NCBI RefSeq assembly: GCF_000350225.1
Contig: NW_005178745.1
Span: 58,793-122,792, forward strand
From: Chondrus crispus
Taxonomy: Eukaryota; Rhodophyta; Florideophyceae; Gigartinales; Gigartinaceae
DNA: 64,000 nt
Direction of reading: 5' to 3'
Part shown: positions 21,554-32,487 of the stretch, one piece after another
Layout: each line of letters starts with the position of its first letter
How positions within the stretch are numbered: the first letter of the stretch is position 1
The notes under the pieces: model-generated
What the model was told of the DNA's origin: nothing
The model's database searches: none
Seen by the model: only the letters and a program-made list of their open reading frames with translations
Program-made: the position numbers and the translations under genes

Positions 21554-22072
21554 TCACAATCCCCGTTGCCCCTTTTCCAACCCCCTTAGAACCCCCAAGG
21601 TGCCATAACTGCTCATAGTGACCTGCGCAGAAGCCAAAATGCGCAACTGCTCACGAGAAGGAGGCATAAACACTTTCTCATCACCATCTTCTCCCTTGTT
21701 CACCGAATGTTCTTCAGGACCGGAGATGAAAGCAACCAGATCGCGGTCGCTGACTGGCTCTATAGATTTCATATCGGATTCATGATGGAGAAGGTACTCC
21801 ACTCGCATATGAGCGCTCCTGTCTTGTACAACTTGGACAATTTCATCGACTAGTTCGCAACGATCAAGCTGCATCAACATGTCAACATTTGCATCAATCC
21901 CCTCACCTACGACTTTCGTGTGACACCAGCAGTTTCGATTAACCCTGCGATCCGTTTCTCCCGGTGCTTGTTCTAGCCAATGCATACCTTGTATCACACC
22001 AACCTTACATGTTCCTTTTTCCCGCATCAATAAAGTCAAGAGCTCTTCCCATTTGAAATCGCCTGTAGCCAC
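21554..22072 (-). pseudogene. C-terminal tail of a pogo/Tigger-like (DDE_1) transposase
   Basis: A 172-residue frame without any DDE catalytic block. It has the layout of the region after it: a helix with WEELLTLLM, the VNRNCWCHTKVV segment resembling the TIxNCWxHTGI motif, an acidic tract with SDRDLVAFISGPEE (compare MTDEDIVxMVxxEDEEE), and a final helix after PPSREQLRILASAQ. Tigger-type transposases end this way. The catalytic part is absent upstream; sequence above 22072 is AT-rich with a palindrome and no homologous coding. It is therefore a 5'-truncated relic. The element at 39-40.7 kb carries the catalytic part of a related transposase. Confidence 0.55.
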
Positions 22073-22097
22073 ACTTTAAAGCGGCGATAATTCCATT

Positions 22098-22119
22098 ATA
22101 TATATGAATTCATATATAT
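22098..22119. repeat. AT-rich perfect palindrome
   Basis: A 22 bp perfect palindrome centred on GAATTC and flanked by alternating AT, immediately beyond the truncated pogo-like tail. It may mark a breakpoint. Confidence 0.8.
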
Positions 22120-22249
22120 GAAGATGTGGTATTCCGAGGAAGGAAAATAATCTTCGTGTTGGACAAGTTCAATATTTCTTAGTTCCCATGTGCTGAGCAG
22201 TTGTCCAACAAGAGACTAGGTTCCTTTCTTTTCCGAATCATCCTCGAAT

Positions 22250-22696
22250 CGAATAATTGAAGCCACTCAAAAAGGGCCTTTGTCATCTGAGGCTTGGCAT
22301 TACCTTTCTAGAGGAATCCGAGCTCCTCCCCACTTTTCTCCAGAATGCCCTCGGCGATCGAGAGTTTTAAATTATCCTCAAGGGGCCCACAACTCTTCCG
22401 CTTGCGTTGCAGCATGCCAAACAGGAGATTTTTGCTTTGGCTTTTTTAGAGCCACTGATCCTGACTATGCGCGATACTGTAGACTGCGGAAGAAGTCGGT
22501 TAAGTTTGAAGAACCGTCCAGCCCATTCTCCACCAGAGCCCTGATCGCGGCGTTCCCCATTGCGACGGCAGAGACCATACTCAGCGGGCAGCTCTTTTCG
22601 CTGAGCGATAGTTACGCAAATGAGTTCAGATATGTGTTGGTTGGAGTTGGGGACAAGGGAGATGATCTAGGGGATGAGATGGGCTCCCAACTATGA
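22250..22696 (+). pseudogene. Unidentified exon-like fragment with a PAN/apple-like Cys pattern
   Basis: An open frame of about 145 codons without a good ATG at its start, ending at a TGA at 22694-22696. The middle reads SSACVAACQTGDFCFGFFRA..YCRLRKKS, where the Cys spacing and the C-x-GF step resemble PAN/apple domains. The rest has no recognised similarity. No partner exon was found on either side, so it may be a gene fragment moved here by a transposon or one exon of an otherwise lost gene. The assignment rests on a short motif and is weak. Confidence 0.3.
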
Positions 22697-23595
22697 GCGA
22701 GCGCCTACGTAAAACCTTTTCGAGGTTGTGGATGCAAGAGCGGGAGTCGATCGCGCAGAACATAGCTGGTGGCAACATACTCTGTGGCGACTATCCTTAA
22801 TGGAAATGGCGTTTTTCTAAATTTTAATTAATATTCAATGTGCTTTGCGAAAACATAACAGTATCATACTGTTGACATAATGTCAATATCCAGATGACCT
22901 GGCTATGACATCTCAAATTGCACGTTCTCTTGCGGGAAAGACGGGTGACATTCATACTGAGGGGCTTACTACTATTGGAGGAGTACTGTTGGGAGGGCAG
23001 ACTGTATACAGTCATGCTATAGCAGCACTACTGGCTGACAGCTGTGCTGAGCAGAAAGGTCTGCGCCGGCTCACTGCGTAAGTAGGTACGGTACAATACC
23101 CGGATTATTACGTTATTACAGTGGAATTGGGTAGTACTTATATAATTAATCATAGGAAAACCGGCGTCGGAGGGATAAGAGGGTACACGAGCGTCCTAGA
23201 ACCAGAAACTCTCCGGGAAGAGAGAACCCCATCCGTCTACTGCAATCCTTTTCCCTCTACTTCCCGGCTTCTCTTTGGCCACCGGGTGGTACTCGCATCT
23301 GTGCGCATCAGCCAGGAACCGACTCCGCCTTGCGATACTCTTATGACATCTAATACCATTCAACGGCGTAGAGCGCGTTGATCTGCTCTACTGCATGTGT
23401 AATTGCCTCTATTACGCACTAATGCTCTCCCGCAGCTAATTCGGACCGGTGCTTTTCTTCTTTGTCTTCTTCTCGCGTCCTAAGTCTCCTTTGAGGAGAA
23501 CTGCGTTGCCCTTCTGCTTCGGGGTTTACGCAACAGATACGCAGGCACCTGTCTCACTACTGGAGATCTTCTTGACTATGTACTGTAGTACAGTC

Positions 23596-23706
23596 CATAC
23601 TGGAGCTCTTATTGACTTCTGTACTGTAGTACAGTACATAGCCAATAAGAGCTCCAGTATGCTGTATTGTTACGAAGCATCTGGTAGTACCAGATGCTTC
23701 GTAACA
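23596..23706. repeat. Two adjacent near-perfect hairpins
   Basis: First: 19-base arms 23596-23614 and 23643-23661 (CATACTGGAGCTCTTATTG) enclose a loop that is itself a palindrome (GTACTGTA g TACAGTAC). Second: 19-base arms 23668-23686 and 23688-23706 (TGTTACGAAGCATCTGGTA) are separated by a single G. A related ACTGTA g TACAGT core also occurs just upstream at 23582-23594. Confidence 0.95.
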
Positions 23707-24483
23707 GTACAGTATTTCCTACCGGTCAATATGGCGGAAACCGAAAGAATGAATATTACAGTTCCTTCGACACCTCGATTCTTAGGAGCGAAACAATGAA
23801 AAGACAGTGAGACCATTGTACTTTTACGAGTGCCTCGTGGAAAGACACTGTCAGAATTTGAAAGAGGCTCATATTGGCCATGAAAAAAGGGCGCCTGAGA
23901 ATTCACGTGATTGACCGCAGACTCAAACCATCTCCAGGTGCGATAAAAACGTTTTGAAATGTCCAATGCAAGTTGAGGCACGACAATGAGCGTAAATCGA
24001 AACAAAAATGGGGAAAGGACGAACGGCAATGTTGCTGAGAGAGGCCAGTAAGGGATGCCCTACTTGCCTAACCCAGCAACAATGCAACCGCTTTTTGGCA
24101 ACCAGTTTCTCGAGAAAGTGGTGCAAAGAAGGAAAAAGCAGTCTTAGAATTGGTGTGGGAGTCTATCCCATACGGCAGATACTTCTTAACTGTAATTCTG
24201 GCAACGCTTGCGCGTTGCATCGGTCGACGATTATCGTCAACCGCCATGGGACGACATCATATGTATGTTCATACTGTGGCCCGATGGCGGCTGCTGTCCA
24301 GCCAATCAGGACATGACACCTGATGCCTTTACGCTTCCGCTCTCTCCGCTGCTGGCGCACGGTCACTTGTAAAGCGGACCGACACGCTGCGCCGAAACGA
24401 AACTCTCTCCGTCTTCCACGCAGCGGGACCTCTGACGATGACCGGACACTATCCAATCTTCTTGAAGAGTTCCAACAAAATGG

Positions 24484-24561
24484 AACAGAAATCATCATCA
24501 TCAACAAGTTGTTGATGATGATGATTTCTGTTTCCTTTTGTATTGTTGTTGAACAACAATA
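24484..24561. repeat. Two adjacent perfect hairpins with one-base centres
   Basis: 24484-24507 and 24509-24532 are perfect 24-base inverted arms around a single G, containing (ATC)n/(GAT)n runs. 24541-24550 and 24552-24561 are perfect 10-base arms (TATTGTTGTT), again around a single G. They are eight bases apart and lie in non-coding sequence. Confidence 0.95.
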
Positions 24562-26187
24562 ATACGTAAACGTACCTTTACCGCTTTCATCTTCCGTGCT
24601 ACGAAGATATACCTCTCTGTATCCTATCAGAGGCTACTTCTACCCTGTCCTACAGGCAGTCGACGGGATTGACGCGCACATCGCTCTCCGCCGCCGCCAC
24701 TCGCCTAAAGTGCGAGTGAGGGTTCCCTGACTCGTCCGACCACTGTTCCACGTGCGCGCGAATCAGCCCCAACGACCCACAGCTTTCTCCTATTCGCCCC
24801 TCTCCCCCTTTATCACTCCTCCCCGTCAACCACACCTTTGTGCTCTACAAGTTGAAGAACACAAACCCTCGGACATCACCATCATTAACGGCCCGCATTT
24901 AAAGTACAAGAAAATGTTGACGCGTCCGGAAATGGAATGAAGGAAAAACAATGCCAGGTGGGCCTGGCCAAGAATAATCCCGATAGAAAGGACGGTTATT
25001 TCCAATCTGGCTCTGGAATGACTTCACGTACCAAAGGTTCCAGGCGAGTGATACCGTAGGGCCTAGACTGCAACGACCATATTAGCCGAATATAGGGTGA
25101 AGTGCATGTACGACGGAATGCAATAGGCGGCATTCATGGCGTTTGGCCACCAATATTCTCTCGATGAAGCGAGATGTAATGAAATGAATGTTAGGAAAGC
25201 AGGCGCAGCAGCAATTTACCGCGAAACTGCATTTAGGGTGAAGATGAGCCGCAGGTCAGCGGCAAAAAGCGTGCCATAAAGAGCAGGTGGTTTTGGTGAT
25301 GAAGAGAAGCTGAATAAAGAGATGTGTAGTGAAAACAGTATCCAGTTTTCGGACGACGTTGAAGGGTAACGAAGGGGGGTGACGAAGAGGGAAGTACAGG
25401 GGAAGGGAAGCAGTTTGTGAAAACATCGGGCTGGGGTCGGGGTGCTGCACTGGGAGAACCTCCAAAGATTTTGAGTGGCTTGCTTCCTGATGGTGGAAGT
25501 ACCGCCATCTTTTCCGATCTGGTTATCTTCTTCGAAGAGGAACCGTTCAACCGAGATGGCCTAAATAGACTCGAATCGATTTGGAATGAATTGAAGCGAG
25601 AGGAAAAAGGGATGTTCAACGAATCACCGAGGAGGAGATTCATTGACGCTTTGGAGTGCGATTGTTGTTACAATACTGTGGCATAAACACCCCCAAACAT
25701 ATAGGGGTGTATGCACAGTTCGGCAAGACCAGATCGGAAGAGAAAACGAGGGACGCACAACTTGCAACGGAACCGGGAAGCTGGCCCGAGTGGCGTTGTG
25801 GTAGAGCAGGGTCGGACGACGACGCGCGCACGCACCGGCTGATCTACGACTCGACGCCCAGGAGCAGCGCTGGGTGGCGTACCAGCGCCGACGGGCGGAG
25901 GCGGATGTAGGCTGGCCCGCGTGCTCGCGCATCCTCTCCTCGCTTGGTACCTTCTAAACGAGTGCTAAACGGAAAGCGCGCGGTTGGAATAAGCTGGCGG
26001 ACGGACCTTGGCGGAAGGTCCGGGACAAGTCTGTGCTTGTGCCTCCCCTCGCCGTCCGTCCGGTCGGTTTATTAATATATATGTAAGTCCTTTCATCCTA
26101 CAACACAGTAGGGACTGCAATATAGAGCTACTGTAGTCGGCGCGGGCCTTCCCGTGCTGACTGTACACGTGTGGTACACGTATAGTA

Positions 26188-26275
26188 GACGTGGGTGTGC
26201 GGGCCCCCTACATGCGTGGGCATGTGTGGGTGTGCGGGCCCCCTACACGCGTGGGCGTGTGTGGGCGTGCTACCG
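26188..26275. repeat. GC-rich imperfect tandem repeat
   Basis: A unit of about 36 bp containing GTGTGCGGGCCCCCTACA followed by a CGCGTGGGC-type segment occurs twice (from about 26193 and 26229), with a third degenerate GTGTGGGCGTGCTAC start. The flanks carry further CACGTGT elements. Confidence 0.7.
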
Positions 26276-28244
26276 TACACGTGTGCTACAGGCTGCCTGT
26301 AAGGTTTGTGCCTTTCAGAGCCAGATCCAATTCCTAATCTAGTTCTCTTGTAGTTATGCTACAAGTACCTTTCATGTGGTGCATATTAGCTTACATGAAC
26401 TCGACGCTATACTGTACCGTACTGGATGAATACCTTCTTCCATTTGCAGATGACAATCTAAAAGACGAATAGACATATCAGTAAGACGGTGCGTCCTTCC
26501 ATCGGTCAAACTACACCGAAGATTGGCTTAATGCAGAATGTCAAGTTCTTATATTGGCCAGCCATGTCACCTCACCTTAGCATAAACGAGTACGATTGAG
26601 GTCTACTACCTCGGCGTGTGTATGGGCATCGACGCCAATTTAACAATCTGAACAACCATGCTGATAGAACTATAGATTGCTGGAGGTCTATTACAGAGCA
26701 GTACTTGAATAGCTTTTATGATTCTATTCATCGTTGTTCAATTGAGGTGTTGGAGAAGAAGGGTGATCTCACGGGCTACTAGGAGCATACAGTACACAAT
26801 ACGAGATACTAGGGAGCATACGCCTCCGCTTCGTGAGGAAAACAGCGATCAAATGCGGTACAAACATTACAGCGCCTTCGTTATTGTCCGAAATGTCTGT
26901 CCACGTTTTAATTAGAACGGGCTGAAAAGTGCGCAGTTGCTCATACGAACTCTGAATCAATATTAAGACATATGTATTCCTGTTTCAGGGAACAAAAGTG
27001 ATGTGAAAGGCGCGGATGAAGCGTCCCAGCGATCCTTACCGATCGGTCCAGACGTAGATCCTCATGTTTCGATTCGATGACAGACGCGGATGTCCAAAGA
27101 GGTACTGTGGAGCTGTTCCGAAAGGTCGATTAACTCTTGTGCCAGTTGCTGTAGCGTTTGATGATGGCGGTTAGCGCTACGGCAGACTGCCTAACCCTAC
27201 TGCTGCACTCGCCGAGCGTTTTGTCTATGATTCGCATGTCGGCGTGCGACTACAGGGGGAGAGCGCTACGTTCGCTCGCGTAATTACGTTTTACAACTCC
27301 GTGATTGAAATTGCGAACAAAGTATTCATACACGTGTACTAAAACATTTCACACCCCTTAATTTCCCTACGGCGTTAGAAGCCCGGACGCCGTGCGGGTT
27401 ACCCCACGGGTGGTCTCCCGAATCAACCCCCGCGCCCCGAACGCGCGGTGCTCTGCCTGAGGCGAGACCTACTGTCTTCCCCCTCAGTGCACGATAACGT
27501 GAGGAGCGTCAGAAAATGCGAGAGATAGAGTTAGCCAAGTACAAGCTCCTGATAAAGGCCCTTGAACGAGGAGTCAAGAATTGGCATCCCAGCCCGCTTT
27601 CAACTGTTGTATACTAACTAAAAATTCCTTTTCAGTCGGTGACTACCAGTAAAAAATGACGCAATTTGGGAGGTATGGTAAATTTTTGGGATACCGAGTC
27701 AAGTGTGCGTTGTGAGAAAATGTTTCACCGACAAGCCGTGGGAGCACATTTTTGTGTTATCCCGAAAACTCGGCATTCGCAGCTCCCTTGTGCACTCCCT
27801 CCTCAAGCGGCGCCTTCCCCACCCATCTTAGTTTCTTTGTTGTCAAGTTTGCTTGCTGCTGCCCATAACCAGGCGTGGGCGGGTGGATAATGGAGGCTCG
27901 GGAAATCGTAACTGCGGATCCATGCTTGCGCGATGGTCCACCGCTTGAAAGCCGCTTTGCTCGTAACACTGGTGACAAGCGCAGACCGAGCCTCCGGATC
28001 AGACGTACACCTCAGCAGATCACTGTGCGGGCTAGAGTATATACTGGTGATCTGGAAAACCCCTTTGCGTCTATTGACGACTCGCATTTCCATGTCTTCC
28101 ATCTTGTGCACAATGTGTCGTGACAAAAAATGGTTGTTATATCATCATCAATCCACGAAAGTACGGAAAGGGGCAATCAAGTCGCGCATTGCAAGCATGG
28201 GCTACAAGAGTGCGGGCAATTTCTAGAAAACTGATTTCACGTAC

Positions 28245-31200
28245 ATGTATCATTTGCGAGACCATCCACGCCTTACCACAATATCGAGAGACACTGCATC
28301 TGACAGCGAAAGAACTCGCAATCCAACATGCGACTGGACTTTGTACAATATCCTTCAGAGTTCACCAGGTGTGCAGTCCACATGGATATCGGAAATGACG
28401 CGGCTCTGTAAATGCGACGAAAAAGTACTTTGGCAGCTGCTACGCAATCCTCGTGAGTATCTTTTGTGCCATGTGCATATGAATCACAGCAGATATTCTA
28501 GAAACGTCTCTCGAAGGGCTGGATTTGATTCCGGTGAAAGCAAGGATGGTTTCTTCGTCTTTAAAGGTTGGGCTGTTCGCGTGTATCATTGGACAGTATG
28601 AGACTCTGGCCTATTAAGGTGTTCTACAGTGCTACTCTTGCAAGCAATGAGAGCTACTTTGAACTGGAGGAAGCTGTACACAATCATACCAATGGTTCTT
28701 TAAAGCTTTCAGATGCAATGGGCAAGTACTGTTGTTCAAGTTGTCTGTACATCGTCAACGAAGGGCGAAACTGCTCTGCACCCAGCATATCTATTCAAAG
28801 TCTTTCATGCGTGGTGGACCGCCTACTTGTGCGATGTATTGTACATGCTCTGCAGGAAAGCTCGGCAGATACATTCTAGCGAGATAGCAGTCCTGTCAAA
28901 AGCCTTGCCATGACTTTAAAGTCTTCTTGCATCGTATTGAATATAGAAGGTCACATTCTAAGAAGGGTACCATTCGTATATGTCTGCAGTTGTCGTCGAA
29001 GTCTTTGCAATATTGGCGACCGCACTAGCGTGATTCAAAATGCTCCAATAGACAACAGAACCTTGCAGAAAAAGATTTGGAATGTATTAGCAGGAATGGG
29101 GATGCTTTTACATAAGCTGAGCTTCAAGCTCCGTTACTATATACCCGCTACATCAGTGCACAGTATGTTGGGAAAGATGGCTGCCTCCGATGCAAACACG
29201 ACAAGAGGCTTTACCAGACCGTCCCCTGCACACACGAGATCTATGCTTGGTGATGTTGCCGATTATTTCATCTCGGAGAAGGATTCTTTTTGGACCGGCA
29301 ACTGGTCTCTCTCGACAGTCATTTCTTCCATACCACCGCTTTTATGGAGTGATGTCCTGATGTCCATGGCTTCGCAAAGACGCATTGCGCACTGGCATCT
29401 GATGGCAAAGGCCTCAAACAAACAACTTCATGATGTTTTTCTTATATTGAACAAATCCAACGCCTTACCACTTCCGTCTATTGAAGAGTGCCTCAACTGA
29501 AAGTGTTCTAACTATACAAGGTCAGACTTACTTATAAGCATCGGAGTCTTGAAGGTCATCGAGCAGATGGTCCTCTCCAGAACAAACGGCGTTGCTGGCC
29601 CTTTCACTATCAGTGTCTCTATTGCTGGCATATGCGAGGTAAGCCCTTCATTTGTGAGTGTGTTAAACGCTCTTGGTCTGTTCGTGTCCTACAACCAAAC
29701 GGAAAGGTATCGTCAAGAATTGATAGCGCAGCGGGAGCGTCGTGGACGCTGGGATGTGAGTGAGATGGATGAAGTGGTAATTCCTACTTTCCAATTTGAT
29801 AATTGGGATATCAAACCACTACACGCGGTCAAGGTGGACGGCAACGCCATGCCCAATCTAAATGGTTCCTTACTGCAAGGACAGAGTAGAAAGCCCGTGC
29901 GAGGAAAATCAAAAGGTTGGCGGAATGAAATAGAACTGAAGAGACAGCGCCAATCGTCATGGAGACGCATGGAACAGCTGGGAAGTCGTGAAAATTTTAC
30001 GGACAGTCTTTCAAATCGAGAGCATGAGGCGATAATTCTACAGTTCCAGTCTGTTGTGCTTGGCATGTCTTCTTTGTATCGCAGACAATTGCTTGGGGGA
30101 CTCGAAGGTGCAAATGCTGAATACATCACGGGAACACGTGAAGGTCTTGACTCGTTGATGCATCATCGGCCTATCAACTTCAGGACCCTCATGCTTTCCT
30201 GTTTTAAACCGCATGGGGGCATGTAGTCTACGTTGAGATTAGTCAAGATTCGGCCGCAGGCATTTTAACGGCGAGGCGGTTTTTGCAACTCATAGAAGAA
30301 TCTGTAAGACCAGGTCAACACGGATGCTCTAGATACGTCTTGCTTGCGGGTGACCAGCCGTCCCATAAAATGTTCATGACACTCTGGGTAGAGTCATGGA
30401 GAGCTGCCCGAAAAAATCGTACGCTGCAGAAAGTGGACCTACATGAATGGCTTATTCCATTCATAGGGTTTTTTCATGCAGAGAAACAAATACTGTACTC
30501 GAACCGCAAAGACATGTGGAATGGTCTTGGTGGTGAGGAGATGACAAATTGCTCTGGGCTGTCACCCAGTCAAGCGCAAAACCTCATCAGCCATTCACAC
30601 GCTCGCAACAACCGCGCAGTTCTGTTCAACTTAGCGTGTGCTATGATTATCCATACTAGAGGCATGGTTTGTATGGAGGATGAAGGAGTCGCAAGGCGCG
30701 TTACAGCATTGCACGAAAAGATAGGCAAGAAACAGGTTTCAAGTGACTGTATCGCATCATTTCATGCGAAAAAGGACGCATGGAACAACAGTGATAATAA
30801 ACAGAAGCCCTGCGGTTCTGTTTCTGATCAAACAACGGATTTGGTAACTGCTGAAGCTATAGAGTTCAGAGCCGTACTGCGGAAGGAGCTGGAGAAAAAG
30901 TTTTGTGGTGGACCAAATGGCGTGCATTTCGTGAAGACAATTCTTCTAGGATGTTTGATCCCGACGGTTGGCTTTCACGTATTTTCTCGCACAGGCCACA
31001 CTGCTTTGAATGAGGCATTTTTGTTTCATCATCATGCCATATTGCACTCCTCTGGCCATCTCAAATACCGGGAGTTAGCAGTACATCATGCCTTCATGAG
31101 GAGTATAACTCCAACTGTTGTAGCTGAAGAACTTTTCACTAAGCAACCCGGTCGCAGCGTCATGAAACTGTTGGGTTTTACCGGGATTGGAAGCGTCGGG

Positions 31201-32458
31201 CAGGATTCTCGTGGCTGGACATATGGGCACCTGGATGAGGGGTTAGAAATGCTAATTGTAAGACATTTGAACGGTTTAAGTGTGAACTTGCTGCAGCACT
31301 TACAGAATTACGCTGTCTGGTTAATGCCGGTCTCACTGTGCCGCTCACTGTGCAGATATATGACAGGTACTTCTCGCTTTATTGGGTCTAAACGTGCAAA
31401 TATACATGGGGGTGAGGGGACAGGTCCACTGAACGAGTACGACCGGAACGCTTGTCAGTGGAAAACAGTGGCTATGATGCTGCACTTAATGAGAGAATGC
31501 GTATTCCTCAACCGGGAGCATCGCGGATCAGAGTGGTTGACAAACGTGTTCGCCGTCCAAAAACGAAGAATGACCCTGGGCAACGACCAGAAAACACTCC
31601 TTGACATATGGAAACTAGGGCATGATACAGCGAATCTCCACGCATCAGTACTCTTCCCAGAGTTGTTTGGGAACCTTACAGATGAAGACACAAGTACTTA
31701 TTTTGACGGGGCGAAATTTAAGAAGTGGACCAAGCGTCGAAGAGTACTGACACCTGCTCAATCAATGGCGAAGAATAACGGTTTTGCCGTTCTTGAAGGG
31801 GAAGGCGAGATACCAAACTCAAGCATGGTAATGGGTACAACTGTCAGAACCATGGAAAGGCACAAGGACAAAGCTGGTTTCGTAAAAGTTGTCACGGAAC
31901 GGAGGCGCATTATTTCTAAGTTTAAAGATGCCTTGTACTTGGAGGAGAGAAAAGCAATTCAGGCTGGTAATAAGCAGGCCATAGATGAAGTGCGCTTGAG
32001 ATGGGACGAGCTTCATCAATCGCGGCACCTCATATCACCACTTGCAGATTGCTTTTGTCGATTTCACTGGTGCCATAAAACATGGAAGCGAATCCCGCTT
32101 TCTGAAGTACTGTACTAGAAACAACCGAGAGATAGTATATCCGTGGAATGGCTTATTAACATCGACTGATGACAATGTTGTCGTGTCCCGCAGCCTTTAT
32201 GAAGCCACCTTCGAGCCATACTTCTCTATTCAAATAGATATTATGAACGCACTTCATTACAGGGAGGACAAAGGCGACAGAGGGACTTCACTGCTGGACA
32301 TTGTAACAGGAAAAATGAGAACTATCCTGCGGCCGTGGCTGAAGGGACCAAGGGAAAAATACTTGCATCAGCTACATTTGCATATTGACGACCCATCGCG
32401 AGTGATTACTCACAAACTAGCCGAGCAGAGACGCAGAGATGCCGGCAGGAGCAAATAA
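28245..32458 (+). pseudogene. Gene 1 of a candidate two-gene mobile element (DUF6589-like)
   Basis: A series of plus-strand frames reads as one decayed large protein. The N-terminal block (28245-28601) has RNPTCDWTLYNILQSSPG and TWISEM and recurs in a second copy at 41041-41283. Later blocks are 28713-28913, 28910-29500, 29549-30226, then a one-base slip in a run of G at 30216-30219, after which the frame continues to about 32045 and slips again into the frame ending at 32458. The long central block has YVLLAGDQPSHKM, EWLIPFIGFFHAEKQIL and MWNGLGGEEM, then ALNEAFLFHHH, LLQHLQNYAVWLMPVSLCR, and YDRNACQWKTV. I recognise the order as that of large DUF6589-like repetitive proteins of marine invertebrates (a GFH..I step followed by a long helical domain); this is memory-based pattern recognition, not a search. 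No DDE triad is visible. Stops or introns between blocks cannot be told apart by eye. Gene 2 follows 30 bp downstream. Confidence 0.55.
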
Positions 32459-32487
32459 ATTCCCGTACAGGACATGAGGGCTATGGT

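Larger units (their letters stand above)
22697..28243. other. 5.5 kb without a supported gene
   Basis: No open frame in this stretch shows a recognisable domain or uninterrupted protein-like composition. It does hold several near-perfect inverted repeats (23596-23706, 24484-24561) and a tandem repeat near 26.2 kb, listed separately. GC-rich stretches at 25.70-26.05 and 27.36-27.50 kb have no identified content. Confidence 0.45.

Noticed and set aside
26188..26275. CRISPR-like array
   Set aside because: Only two to three imperfect tandem units without spacers, in eukaryotic DNA; a GC-rich minisatellite is enough.
28120..28398. 92-codon plus-strand frame at the start of the two-gene element
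   Set aside because: The frame one base over (28245-28601) is the one conserved in the second copy at 41 kb, so this is its shadow.
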